Positions 1 through 8,724 of a stretch of DNA of 64,000 bases are shown in pieces. The stretch comes from Arthrobacter sp. 24S4-2. Lineage in GTDB: Bacteria; Actinomycetota; Actinomycetes; Actinomycetales; Micrococcaceae. Below the pieces are notes generated by a model. The model made no database searches and was not told the DNA's origin. It saw only the letters and a list, made by a program, of their open reading frames with translations. A program made the position numbers and the translations under genes. The stretch lies in the NCBI RefSeq assembly GCF_005280255.1, contig NZ_CP040018.1, positions 186,001 through 250,000 on the forward strand. Reading direction: 5' to 3'. Each line of letters starts with the position of its first letter. The stretch's first letter is position 1.

Positions 1-44
1 TAGGGTCAAGACAAAGCCGCCAGGACACTCCAGGGAGCACTCCA

Positions 45-1046
45 ATGAAGAAGCTGATCAACGATCCCCGCGCCGTAGTGGACGAGTCCGTGGAAGGCTT
101 CGGTCTTGCCCATGCGGACCTCGTCACAGTCAGCGCCGAGCCGAAATTCATTACCCGCAAGGACGCCCCGGTGGCCGGGAAAGTGGGCCTTGTCAGCGGC
201 GGCGGCAGCGGCCACGAGCCCCTGCACGGCGGATTCGTTGGGATGGGAATGCTCGACGCCGCGGTACCCGGCGCCGTGTTCACGTCGCCCACGCCCGACC
301 AGATCATTCCGGCGACGCTCGCCGTGAACTCCGGCGCCGGCGTCGTGCACATCGTCAAGAACTACACCGGCGACGTCCTCAATTTCGAAACGGCCGCCGA
401 AATGGCGGAAGCCGAAGGCGTGCAGATCCGCACGGTCCTGGTCAACGACGACGTCGCCGTGGAGGACTCGCTGTACACGGCCGGCCGGCGGGGTGTTGGC
501 GGCACTGTCCTGGTGGAGAAGATCGCCGGTGCCGCGGCCGAACGTGGGGACGACCTGGATGCGGTCGCGGCCATCGGAGACCGTGTGAACCAGAACGTCC
601 GCAGCATGGGCGTCGCGCTGTCCGCGTGCACGGTCCCGCATGCCGGCGTGCCCAGCTTTGACCTGGAAGAGAACGAGATCGAGATCGGGATCGGGATCCA
701 CGGTGAGCCCGGCCGGCACCGGATCCCCATGGAAAATGCCGATGCCATTACCGACCGCCTTCTTGAACCGATCCTGAGCGACCTGGGCATTGCCTCCGGA
801 GACAAAGTGCTGCTGTTCGTGAACGGCATGGGCGGAACCCCGCAAAGTGAGCTCTACATCGTGTACCGCCGCGCAGCGCAGGTGCTGGCGGACAGGGGCG
901 TGACGGTGGAGCGCTCGCTGGTGGGCAACTACATCACGTCGCTGGAGATGCAGGGCTGCTCCATCACGGTGCTGCGGCTCGACGACGAACTCACCGGTCT
1001 CTGGGATGCCCCGGTCCACACCGCCGCGCTGCGTTGGGGCGTCTGA
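45..1046 (+). CDS. dhaK: Dihydroxyacetone kinase subunit DhaK
   Basis: DhaK is the substrate-binding subunit of the PTS-dependent dihydroxyacetone kinase. It holds dihydroxyacetone as a hemiaminal on a histidine while DhaL transfers phosphate. The 333-residue protein has the family glycine-rich stretch GGGSGHEP near residue 57 and the motif GIHGEPG, whose His at about 219 corresponds to the covalent substrate histidine. Full family length. A GGGAG ribosome site lies just before the ATG. dhaL and dhaM follow with overlapping ends, so the three form one operon. No regulator or glycerol dehydrogenase gene is visible; anything upstream is outside the window. Confidence 0.97.
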   Translation: MKKLINDPRAVVDESVEGFGLAHADLVTVSAEPKFITRKDAPVAGKVGLVSGGGSGHEPLHGGFVGMGMLDAAVPGAVFTSPTPDQIIPATLAVNSGAGVVHIVKNYTGDVLNFETAAEMAEAEGVQIRTVLVNDDVAVEDSLYTAGRRGVGGTVLVEKIAGAAAERGDDLDAVAAIGDRVNQNVRSMGVALSACTVPHAGVPSFDLEENEIEIGIGIHGEPGRHRIPMENADAITDRLLEPILSDLGIASGDKVLLFVNGMGGTPQSELYIVYRRAAQVLADRGVTVERSLVGNYITSLEMQGCSITVLRLDDELTGLWDAPVHTAALRWGV

Positions 1047-1048
1047 CC

Positions 1049-1681
1049 GTGGGGCTGGACGTTGACTGGGCCGTACGGTGGCTGACTCTTTCCGCGCAGG
1101 CCATGGCGGACCACCGGGTGGAACTGATTGAACTGGACCGTGCCATCGGGGATTCCGACCACGGCGAAAACATGGACCGCGGCTTCAAGGCCGTCATGGC
1201 GAAGCTTGCCGAGGCGCCGCCCGCCACGCCGGGGGCGGCATTGAAGCTCACGGCCATGGCCCTGATGTCCAAGGTGGGCGGTGCAGCCGGCCCGCTTTAC
1301 GGCACCGCCTTCCTGCGTGCTTCCACTTCGCTGGGCGAGGTCGCCGAGATTGACCCTTCGGCCCTGGCAGCCGCGATCCAGGCCGCCCGGGACGGCGTTG
1401 TGGCCCGCGGCAAGGCGGAGTCCGGGGACAAAACCATGGTTGACGCCTGGACGCCCGCCGTCGACGCGGCAGCTGCGGCGGCCGCCGCAGGGGACGGCGA
1501 CGTCCTCAAGGTCCTCCTCGCGGCGGCTGAAGCCGCGGAGGCCGGTGCCGTGGCCACTGATCCGCTCATCGCACGCAAGGGGCGTGCCAGCTACCTGGGG
1601 GAGCGCAGCGCGGGCCACCGCGACCCCGGGGCGGTTTCCACCGCCCTCATCCTGCGCGCCGCGGCCGGGGCGGCCGAATGA
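1049..1681 (+). CDS. dhaL: Dihydroxyacetone kinase subunit DhaL
   Basis: DhaL is the nucleotide-carrying subunit. In PTS-type systems it keeps a tightly bound ADP that DhaM re-phosphorylates, and it passes phosphate to dihydroxyacetone on DhaK. The motif GDSDHGENM near residue 37 supplies the Mg-binding aspartates, and KVGGAAGPLYGT follows near residue 75. I chose the GTG at 1049, two bases after the dhaK stop, because it gives the usual N-terminus; an in-frame TTG at 1034 would add five residues inside dhaK. The 3' end overlaps dhaM by four bases (ATGA), indicating translational coupling. Confidence 0.95.
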   Translation: MGLDVDWAVRWLTLSAQAMADHRVELIELDRAIGDSDHGENMDRGFKAVMAKLAEAPPATPGAALKLTAMALMSKVGGAAGPLYGTAFLRASTSLGEVAEIDPSALAAAIQAARDGVVARGKAESGDKTMVDAWTPAVDAAAAAAAAGDGDVLKVLLAAAEAAEAGAVATDPLIARKGRASYLGERSAGHRDPGAVSTALILRAAAGAAE

Positions 1682-2352
1682 CGGTCCGCCTGGTGGTGGT
1701 GTCCCATAGCGAAAAGATCGCCGACGGCGCGGTGGAGCTGGCCGCGCAAATGGCGCCCGACGTGGTGATCCTGCCTGCCGGCGGAACCGACGACGGCAGG
1801 ATCGGCACCAGCCTGGAAAAGGTCATGGCCGCGCTGGACCAGGCAGCCGGCGAAGACGGCATCGTGGTGCTGACCGACCTCGGCTCCGCCGTGATGACCG
1901 CCGAATCGGCGGTGGAGTTCCTGGCGGATCCCGGCGCGGTCCTGTTGGCTGATGCGCCCTTGGTCGAGGGCCTGGTAGCGGCTGCCGTCGCGGCGCAGTC
2001 GGGGGCGGACGCAGCCGCCGTCAGGCAGGCCGCCGAGGCAGTCCGGCGCGCCCCGGCACCCGGGGCGCCTGGCGAAGCGGAGACGCTGGGGCCGCCCGAA
2101 GCTACTGGCGATTTCGAGCTGGTCAACCAGGCAGGCATGCATGCCCGTCCGGCGGCGAAGATCGCCGGGGGACTCGCGGGCCTGGACGCCGAGGTGACAG
2201 TCAACGGCGTGGACGGCGCCTCCATGACCGGCCTCATGACCCTGGGCGCGGGCAAGGGATCGGTCCTCCGCATCGAGGCCTGGGGGCCGGATGCCGCAAA
2301 GGCGGTCGAGTACGTCGGCGCCATGGTGGAAGCAGGATTCGGGGAGCCCTGA
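1678..2352 (+). CDS. dhaM: PTS phosphotransfer subunit DhaM (EIIA-Man plus HPr domains)
   Basis: DhaM passes phosphate from the PTS to the ADP on DhaL. Two domains are visible in 224 residues. An EIIA-mannose-like domain (about 1-130) carries the phospho-histidine in VVSHSEK (His10). An HPr-like domain (about 141-224) carries GMHARPA with His155. There is no third, EI-like domain such as the E. coli protein has, so general EI and perhaps HPr must feed it. It is the last gene of dhaKLM. A Pro/Ala-rich linker joins the domains. Confidence 0.95.
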   Translation: MTVRLVVVSHSEKIADGAVELAAQMAPDVVILPAGGTDDGRIGTSLEKVMAALDQAAGEDGIVVLTDLGSAVMTAESAVEFLADPGAVLLADAPLVEGLVAAAVAAQSGADAAAVRQAAEAVRRAPAPGAPGEAETLGPPEATGDFELVNQAGMHARPAAKIAGGLAGLDAEVTVNGVDGASMTGLMTLGAGKGSVLRIEAWGPDAAKAVEYVGAMVEAGFGEP

Positions 2353-2370
2353 CGGGGGCTGCTGTGCTGG

Positions 2371-2868
2371 TCAGCTTTCCTGCCGGAGGCCGTCGGCGTC
2401 CAGCACTGTGCCGGCCGTGATGAACTTCCCGCACTGCTCCCCGTACGGGTAGGCCGCCTTTGGCATGAAGCTCAGTTTGCGTTCAGGCAGTGGCGCGCCG
2501 ACGCTGGAGGTGCCTGTGGCCGTGGCGTCAATCCGCGATTCCGTCAGGACATCCATCATCAGCATGCCCCGGAGCGTGCCGTCCGGCGAGGACGTTGCCG
2601 AACATGTCCCGTCGGGGCCGGACGCCGGTTCGCAGCCCAGGTCCACGGATACGCTGCCCGGCATGAGTTCCAGGTCGGCTTCCCGGCACGTACCGTCCTG
2701 GCAGGCTTTCAGATGGATGCCTTTGACGCTGGGCGCATAGCTGGCCGCAACTGTCAGGGCCACCACAGGCGCCTGGGCGATCGCCGGACACGGCACTGCC
2801 TCGGGCAGGCACGCGGACGGAATCAGCGACGTCGTGACCACCGCGAGAAGTACGCCCAAGCTGCGCAT
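2371..2868 (-). CDS. Putative secreted lipoprotein, unknown function
   Basis: This 165-residue protein starts with a hydrophobic signal segment ending in a lipobox-like LIPSAC, so it is probably exported and lipidated at Cys20. The mature part contains several further cysteines, including CPAIA, CQDGTC and CEPASGPDGTC, which could form disulphides outside the cell. I do not recognise the family. It converges on dhaM with only an 18-base gap and stands alone on its strand. Confidence 0.7.
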   Translation of the reverse strand: MRSLGVLLAVVTTSLIPSACLPEAVPCPAIAQAPVVALTVAASYAPSVKGIHLKACQDGTCREADLELMPGSVSVDLGCEPASGPDGTCSATSSPDGTLRGMLMMDVLTESRIDATATGTSSVGAPLPERKLSFMPKAAYPYGEQCGKFITAGTVLDADGLRQES

Positions 2869-2943
2869 GCTTCAGGGTAGATCCGGCAAGGCCGGCGGCG
2901 CCAGCATCCGCGGGAACCATATCCGCGCCTTGACGGACAGGCC

Positions 2944-3861
2944 TCAGGCGGGGAGCCTGAGGCCGCCCGGGTGGAGCTCGGCCAGGCCATCGCTGACGAG
3001 CCCCGCCACGGCACGCTCCAGCTGTTCCGGTGCGGAATTCAGCCGGTGCAGCGCCGCGAGGGGGATGCCGATGCCGTCCGCTTCAAAGCCAAGGTCGGCG
3101 GGCGCCTGGTGGAACATTTCCGGTGCCACCGGCGCGTCCGCCATGCGGAGGACTGCCATCACGGCGCCCCGCACCTGCCTGTCAGTGCCGTGCCAGGACT
3201 GGCCCTTTGGCGTATACGACGGCGGCGGCTCGCCCGCGGCCAGCCACGCGCAGGCGCCCCGCACGGGGCAGTCACCGCACTTCGGCGCCCGCGCCGTGCA
3301 CACCAGCGCTCCCAGCTCCATGACCGCCGCGTTCCAGCGGACGGAGAGCCCGACGTCGGCCGGCAGCAGTTCCCCCGCCAGCCGCATCTCCGCCGCGGTC
3401 AGCGACTGTGACGGCAGCGCAGTGCCCGAAAAGAGCCGCGCATGGACGCGGCGGATATTTGTGTCCACCACCGTCTCGCGGCGGCCGAAGGCGAACGCCG
3501 CGACGGCGGCTGCCGTGTAGCTGCCCACACCGGGAAGCTCCAGCAGCTCGGCGTAGTTACCGGGAACCTCGCCGTCGTGCTCTTCCACGATTGCGACGGC
3601 GGCCGCGTGCAGGCGCAGGGCACGCCGCGGGTAGCCCAGCCTGCCCCAGTGCCGGACTGCCTCACCGGACGCTTCGGCGGCAAGGTGTGCGGGCGTGGGC
3701 CAGCGGCTGAGCCATTCTTCCCAAACGGGCAAAACGCGGACCACCGGCGTTTGCTGCAGCATGATCTCGCTGACCAGGACTCCCCAGGCGGAGCACTCGG
3801 GCTCCCGCCATGGAAGCTCCCGGGCAGTGGCCCCAAACCAGGTGTCAAGGGCTCCGTGGAG
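2944..3861 (-). CDS. mutY: A/G-specific adenine DNA glycosylase MutY (start unresolved)
   Basis: MutY removes adenine mispaired with 8-oxoguanine. Visible are the catalytic Glu in SEIMLQQTP, a helix-hairpin-helix LPGVGSYTAAAVAAFAFG, the catalytic Asp in VVDTNIRRV, and a C-terminal [4Fe-4S] motif C-x6-C-x2-C-x5-C (CTARAPKCGDCPVRGAC). The first in-frame ATG (3762) lies just after the catalytic Glu, so it cannot be the true start. Conserved sequence (TWFGATARELPWREPEC) continues upstream to about 3861. However, no ATG, GTG or TTG occurs in this frame between 3762 and the stop at 4009. The end given marks the start of recognisable homology, not a start codon. The C-terminal NUDIX-like domain seen in long MutY proteins is absent. 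Confidence 0.85.
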   Translation of the reverse strand, partial: LHGALDTWFGATARELPWREPECSAWGVLVSEIMLQQTPVVRVLPVWEEWLSRWPTPAHLAAEASGEAVRHWGRLGYPRRALRLHAAAVAIVEEHDGEVPGNYAELLELPGVGSYTAAAVAAFAFGRRETVVDTNIRRVHARLFSGTALPSQSLTAAEMRLAGELLPADVGLSVRWNAAVMELGALVCTARAPKCGDCPVRGACAWLAAGEPPPSYTPKGQSWHGTDRQVRGAVMAVLRMADAPVAPEMFHQAPADLGFEADGIGIPLAALHRLNSAPEQLERAVAGLVSDGLAELHPGGLRLPA

Positions 3862-4016
3862 GGCGGCCAGTGGCGGCAGCGCGGGGCGACTCGCCGGGGG
3901 CGTGGCAGTGGGTACGGCTAAGGCTTTGATGCAAATACTGTAGTGGATACCTGCCCGCAGTCCGCCTTCCGGCGTGGTGGTGCCCCAATGCGCCCGCTGT
4001 TCTCTAGCCTAGAAGG

Positions 4017-4694
4017 ATGGTCAGGCAAGGCACTTCAGGAAAGAACCGTTCAAAACCGAAGGGCACCGCCGGCCGGCAATCAGGACGTCCGCCCTTGACG
4101 GCCGTCTACCGCCGTCGCAGGCTGTTCGTTGGCCTGGTGCTGCTTCTTATCCTCTCGGTGGCACTGGGAGGATTCGCTGCCGTGTCCGGCGCCATGAAGG
4201 GCGCATCCGAACAGGCCTCCGCCACGAACCGGAACGGTTCCGACGGCGAAACCGCCCCGCCCGTACCTTCCGCCTCGGCCACCCCCAGCATCCCGGCGAC
4301 CCCCACCTGCGACCAGAGCCTGGTGACGGTCTCGGCATCGACCGACAAAGCAGCCTATGCCGCGGGGGAGAACCCGCTGCTCACCCTGAAAGTCACCAAC
4401 GGCGGGAAGGTCGCATGCGAGGTAAACCTGGGCACGTCCCAGATGGAGTACACAGTGACCAGCGGTTCCGACCGGATCTTCTCCTCCGTTGACTGCCAGT
4501 CCGAGAGCGGCGACCTGGTGAAAACCCTCGCGCCGGGGCAGAGTGAAACCGCAAACTTTCCGTGGCAGCGCAACCGGACAGTGCCAGGCTGCGGTGCGGT
4601 GTCTGCCAAGCCCGGTGCGGGCGGCGCCTATTACATGTTCGTTGCCCGGTTGGGGACCAAGTCCAGTTCAAAAGCCGTCTTCCAGCTTAACTGA
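4017..4694 (+). CDS. Conserved membrane-anchored hypothetical protein
   Basis: This 225-residue protein has a basic cytoplasmic N-terminus, one transmembrane segment (about 44-66, LFVGLVLLLILSVALGGFAA), a Ser/Thr/Pro/Ala-rich linker and an extracellular domain of about 120 residues. The domain resembles a beta-sandwich: it has ATDKAAYAAGENPLLTLKVTN-like spacing and four cysteines (CDQS, CEVN, DCQS, GCGA). Proteins of this layout are common beside disA in Arthrobacter-type genomes, but their role is unknown to me. It sits between mutY and disA, which run the other way. Confidence 0.75.
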   Translation: MVRQGTSGKNRSKPKGTAGRQSGRPPLTAVYRRRRLFVGLVLLLILSVALGGFAAVSGAMKGASEQASATNRNGSDGETAPPVPSASATPSIPATPTCDQSLVTVSASTDKAAYAAGENPLLTLKVTNGGKVACEVNLGTSQMEYTVTSGSDRIFSSVDCQSESGDLVKTLAPGQSETANFPWQRNRTVPGCGAVSAKPGAGGAYYMFVARLGTKSSSKAVFQLN

Positions 4695-4719
4695 GCCCCC
4701 TGATGGACCGATGAGGTGT

Positions 4720-5796
4720 TTAGAGGAACCGGTCCAGCAGGCTGGCTTCGGCCATCCGGCTCAGGCCCTCACGGACTGAGCGGGCGCGCTGGTCGCCGAT
4801 GCCGTCCACGGTCATGAGGTCGTCGATGGTGGCCGCCATCAGGTACTGCAGGCCGCCGAAGTGGTCAACGAGCCGGTCCGCCACGGCCTTGGGTACGGCC
4901 TTGAGGCCGGACAGGAGGCGGTAGCCGCGCGGCTGCACCACAGCGTCGAGCGTGTCCACGCCGCCTGCGAAGCCGATGATGCCGGCGATCTTGCTGAGGT
5001 CGATGAGCTCGGTGGGGCCAAGGTTGAGCAGGGCGCTGACTGCGCCGTCGATATCCTCCGGGGACGCGTTCGGTCCGGCGTAGTCGCGGATGATCACATC
5101 GCTGCCGGGTCCGCGGCCCACCGTGAGCTCGTCCAGCTGGAGCGAAAGCAGGCGCCCGTCCTCGCCGAGTTCAAGGACGTACTGCGAGATCTCCTCGGAG
5201 ATCCGGCGCACCATTTCCTGGCGCTGCAGTGTCACGGCGACGTCGCGGACCGTGACCATGGCTTCGATCTCCAGGGCCGAGAGCGAGCTGGTGACCTGGT
5301 CCAGGCGGGAGCGGTAGCGTTCCAGCGTGGCCAGTGCCTGGTTGGCGCGGGCCAGGACCTTCTCGGAGCCCTCCAGGACGTGGCGCAGCCCGTTCACGTA
5401 GAGGGCGATGATCTGCATTGACTGGCTGACGGAAATCACGGGGACGCCGGTCTGGATGGCGACGCGTTCGGCGGTGCGGTGCCTGGTGCCGGATTCCTGG
5501 GTTTCGATGCTCGAGTCCGGAACCAGCTGGACGGCGGCCCGGAGGATGTTGCCGGCGTCCTTGTCGCAGATGATGGCGCCGTCCATCTTGGCGAGTTCAC
5601 GCAGCCGCGTCGGGGAGAAGTCGATTCCGATGTCGAATCCGCCGGAACAGATGGACTCGATGGTCCGGTCCGAGCCGAGGACAATCAGCGCGCCGGTGCG
5701 TCCACGAAGAATACGTTCCAGGCCATCCCGCAGTGGGGTGCCTGGAGCCACTCTGCCCAGAGTCGCCTTCAGCGAATCTTCAGGGCTCCGAGCCAT
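4720..5796 (-). CDS. disA: DNA integrity scanning protein DisA, diadenylate cyclase
   Basis: DisA makes cyclic di-AMP from two ATP and scans DNA for branched structures. The N-terminal DAC domain (about 1-140) contains the catalytic motifs DGA (KMDGAIICD) and RHR (GTRHRTAER). A helical linker follows, then a C-terminal helix-hairpin-helix region (about 290-358, LMTVDGIGDQRARSV). Start chosen at MARSPEDS (5796), the usual family N-terminus; an ATG five codons upstream is less likely. mutY lies beyond on the same strand. In many actinobacteria disA is next to radA; here radA is 14 kb away on the same strand. Confidence 0.97.
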   Translation of the reverse strand: MARSPEDSLKATLGRVAPGTPLRDGLERILRGRTGALIVLGSDRTIESICSGGFDIGIDFSPTRLRELAKMDGAIICDKDAGNILRAAVQLVPDSSIETQESGTRHRTAERVAIQTGVPVISVSQSMQIIALYVNGLRHVLEGSEKVLARANQALATLERYRSRLDQVTSSLSALEIEAMVTVRDVAVTLQRQEMVRRISEEISQYVLELGEDGRLLSLQLDELTVGRGPGSDVIIRDYAGPNASPEDIDGAVSALLNLGPTELIDLSKIAGIIGFAGGVDTLDAVVQPRGYRLLSGLKAVPKAVADRLVDHFGGLQYLMAATIDDLMTVDGIGDQRARSVREGLSRMAEASLLDRFL

Positions 5797-6183
5797 AGAT
5801 TTTCCCTTCAAAGGTGCAGACTGCTGCCTGCAGGTATGCCGGTTTTACCATTCCGCCGGCAGGATCAAAAGTACTCAATTTCCCGTCTGCTCCATCCTAG
5901 GGCCAAAGAGGGCATTAACCGCACGGACAAGCCTCAAAGTGGCCCATTTGGAATGCGCGGAAAATGCGCCCGGACGGCCCGGACGGTGGCGCCGGCAGGG
6001 GCCAGTTGGGAGTCCACCGGCGTCTCCTCCCACCCTGCGATAAACTGGGACCCTTGGCTGCACAGTCAGCACCGGCCGGCCCCACGTTGATCGCGTCAGT
6101 TCAGCAGCCCGGCCGACCAGTGCAGTTCAGCACCCGCGTTCGAATCCCTGACAAGCCCTCCATGCCGCAGCGAAAGTAGCACC
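5797..6183. other. Divergent intergenic region between disA and prfC
   Basis: The 387 bases separate two genes transcribed away from each other, so promoters for both are expected here. I see no clear sigma-70 hexamers, operator palindrome, riboswitch or RNA gene. Short GC-rich repeats occur around 5970-6030 but do not form a convincing terminator. Confidence 0.4.
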
Positions 6184-7797
6184 GTGTCTCAAGAAGTCCT
6201 TAGCCCCGCCCGAGTCCATGAGATTCACAAACAAGCGGCCCGGCGTCGGACTTTCGCGGTCATTTCGCACCCCGACGCCGGCAAGTCCACCCTGACTGAA
6301 GCGCTTGCGCTGCACGCCAAGGTGATCGGTACGGCCGGCGCGTCCAGCGGCAAGGCCAACCGCAAGGAAACCGTCTCGGACTGGATGCAGATGGAAAAGG
6401 ACCGCGGCATCTCCATCAGTTCCGCCGCCCTGCAGTTCGCTTACCGGGACACTGTGATCAACCTGCTTGACACCCCCGGCCACGCCGATTTCTCCGAGGA
6501 CACCTACCGTGTCCTGGCAGCCGTCGACTGCGCCGTGATGCTGGTGGATGCGGCCAAGGGCCTGGAAACGCAGACCATGAAGCTCTTCGAGGTCTGCAAG
6601 CAGCGCAACTTGCCCATCATCACCGTGATCAACAAATGGGACAGGCCCGGCCTGGATGCGCTGGCGCTCATGGACGAAATCACCGAGCGCACGGGCCTCC
6701 AGCCGATGCCGCTGACCTGGGCCGTGGGCATCTCCGGTGACTTCCGCGGAGTGTGGGACCTCCGCAACGACCGCTTTGCCCGGTTCCAGCGCAACAACGC
6801 CGGCGCCAACATTGCCCTCACCGAGTACTTCACCCCGGAGGAGGCCGCCGCAAACCAGGGCGACGACTGGTCCAACGCCGTGGACGAAGCCGGGCTGGTG
6901 ATCGAATCCAACCTTGAGTTCGACGTCGACGCCTTCCACGCAGGCAAGGCGACGCCCATCCTGTTCAGCTCCGCCGCCCTCAACTTCGGCGTCAAGGAAA
7001 TCCTGGACGCACTGGTGGACTTCGCCCCGCCGGCGGCTCCCCGCCCCGACGTCGACGGCGACCCCCGCCCCGTGGACGCGCCGTTCGCCGGCTTCGTCTT
7101 CAAGGTGCAGGCCGGCATGAACAAGGCGCACCGCGACCACGTCGCCTTCATCCGAGTGTGCTCCGGCGTGTTCGAGCGCGGCATGGTGGTGACGCAGACC
7201 CGCACCGGGAAGTCGTTCGCCACCAAGTACGCCCAGCAGGTGTTCGGCCGTGAACGCGAGGTCATCGACGAAGCCTTCCCCGGCGACGTGGTGGGCTTGG
7301 TCAACGCCTCATCGCTCCGGGTGGGCGACAGCCTGTTCCTGGAGCAGCCCGTGGAATTCCCCGCGATCCCGCTGTTCGCCCCGGAACACTTCCAGGTGGC
7401 CCGCTCCAAGGACCCCAGCCGGTTCAAGCAGTTCCGCCGCGGCATTGAGCAGCTGGAACACGAAGGCGTCATCCAGGTGCTCCGCTCCGACATCCGCGGA
7501 GACCAGGCACCGGTGCTCGCCGCCGTCGGCCCCATGCAGTTCGAAGTGGTGGAGGACCGCATGGCGCACGACTTCAGCGCGCCCATGCGCCTGGAACGGC
7601 TCCCGTACTCCATGGCAAGAATTTCGACGGCGGACGCCATGCCTGCGCTGGCCAACGTGCCGGGCGCCGAGGTGCTGCTGCGGTCCGACGGCGAATACCT
7701 GGCCCTGTTCAACGACGTCTGGGCCCTGCGCCGGATCGAGAAGAACCACCCGGACCTGACCCTGGTGCCGATCGGCACGCACAACCCCGCGAAGTAG
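6184..7797 (+). CDS. prfC: Peptide chain release factor 3
   Basis: RF3 is the translational GTPase that recycles RF1/RF2 from the ribosome after termination. The 537-residue protein shows G1 (SHPDAGKST), the G2/switch I region (KGANRKETVSDWM-like, around residue 60), G3 (DTPGHADF), G4 (NKWDRPG), and the EF-Tu-like domain II and RF3 C-terminal domain. Full length. Translation begins at a GTG. It appears monocistronic: the next gene is convergent, ending 40 bases away. Confidence 0.96.
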   Translation: MSQEVLSPARVHEIHKQAARRRTFAVISHPDAGKSTLTEALALHAKVIGTAGASSGKANRKETVSDWMQMEKDRGISISSAALQFAYRDTVINLLDTPGHADFSEDTYRVLAAVDCAVMLVDAAKGLETQTMKLFEVCKQRNLPIITVINKWDRPGLDALALMDEITERTGLQPMPLTWAVGISGDFRGVWDLRNDRFARFQRNNAGANIALTEYFTPEEAAANQGDDWSNAVDEAGLVIESNLEFDVDAFHAGKATPILFSSAALNFGVKEILDALVDFAPPAAPRPDVDGDPRPVDAPFAGFVFKVQAGMNKAHRDHVAFIRVCSGVFERGMVVTQTRTGKSFATKYAQQVFGREREVIDEAFPGDVVGLVNASSLRVGDSLFLEQPVEFPAIPLFAPEHFQVARSKDPSRFKQFRRGIEQLEHEGVIQVLRSDIRGDQAPVLAAVGPMQFEVVEDRMAHDFSAPMRLERLPYSMARISTADAMPALANVPGAEVLLRSDGEYLALFNDVWALRRIEKNHPDLTLVPIGTHNPAK

Positions 7798-7836
7798 GGG
7801 CTGCCGGGTCCTTGCTTGGCGCGGACAGCAGCCGGG

Positions 7837-8703
7837 TCAGTGCTTCTGGGACTCCGCCGCAGCCTCGTCAAGGTCGGCCAGCGCAAGCGGATGCGCCGGT
7901 GCCTCCGCGAACGGGAGGGTGGCGGTCACCGCCAAATCCGGACCGACGTGCACCAGTTCACCGGCCGCCATGAGTCGCCACCCCGGGTTGGGATCCATCG
8001 GCTCGGTGGCGATGAGGACATGCGCCGAACGGGAAAGATCCCTGCTGCGGGCGTGGATTCGGGCGCTCCGGGCATCCAGGGGAGCAGGTTCGGCAGAAGC
8101 GGCGGGGTTCCGTTCCAGAATGTGCAGCTCATGGGTGGCCGGGTACCTGACCGCCCAAAGGTCCGTCGCCGTCGTCATGATGAGGTTGAGGCTAAATACG
8201 GGCAGCTCCCTGGCGACCCACCTGATGGCCTGGGTGATGCCTTCCCCGACATCGCCGCCTGCGCGCCGGCTCTCGGCAGTGATCAGCGCGAAGAGGCGTT
8301 CGCTGTCGGTTTGGCCGTGCACCAGATCCGCCGCCCCAAGCTCGGCCAGGCGCTGATTGATCCGCTCGAGGCCACCGAAGGCGCCGTTGTGGGCGAACAA
8401 CCGCCCGTCCTGTTCAAACGGGTGGGTGTTGGCCATCGTGTGCGCCCCGGTACTGGCATAACGCACATGGGCAAGAAACGTTGTGCTCCTCAGATCCCGG
8501 GCCTCGCGTGCGAACGCGTGGTCCTCCCACGCGGCAAGCGGCTGCTTTGCCACGCGGGCTCTACCGTCCGTGTCAAAGGTGCCTATGCCGGCGCCGTCGG
8601 GCTCCCGCCGGCTCTGGGCCGACAGACTGTCCGGGGCGTCCAGGAGCCAGAAAGTCGCCCTGACAGGTCTGGAACCGGCGTGCAGGCCGAATAGTCGGCA
8701 CAT
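7837..8703 (-). CDS. Class II glutamine amidotransferase (GATase type 2)
   Basis: The 288-residue protein begins MCRLFGL, placing the catalytic Cys at position 2 after Met removal, as in Ntn-type glutaminases of the YafJ/EgtC group. Other family signatures are RREPDGAGIG, the HVRYAST segment and THPFEQDGRLFAHNGAFGG. It would hydrolyse glutamine to glutamate plus ammonia; no synthetase partner domain is fused. A strong AAGGAGG site precedes the ATG. It lies 21 bases downstream of the restored end of the glutamate decarboxylase gene on the same strand, so the two are probably co-transcribed. Confidence 0.9.
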   Translation of the reverse strand: MCRLFGLHAGSRPVRATFWLLDAPDSLSAQSRREPDGAGIGTFDTDGRARVAKQPLAAWEDHAFAREARDLRSTTFLAHVRYASTGAHTMANTHPFEQDGRLFAHNGAFGGLERINQRLAELGAADLVHGQTDSERLFALITAESRRAGGDVGEGITQAIRWVARELPVFSLNLIMTTATDLWAVRYPATHELHILERNPAASAEPAPLDARSARIHARSRDLSRSAHVLIATEPMDPNPGWRLMAAGELVHVGPDLAVTATLPFAEAPAHPLALADLDEAAAESQKH

Positions 8704-8724
8704 GGGCCCTCCTTTTTGTGCCGG

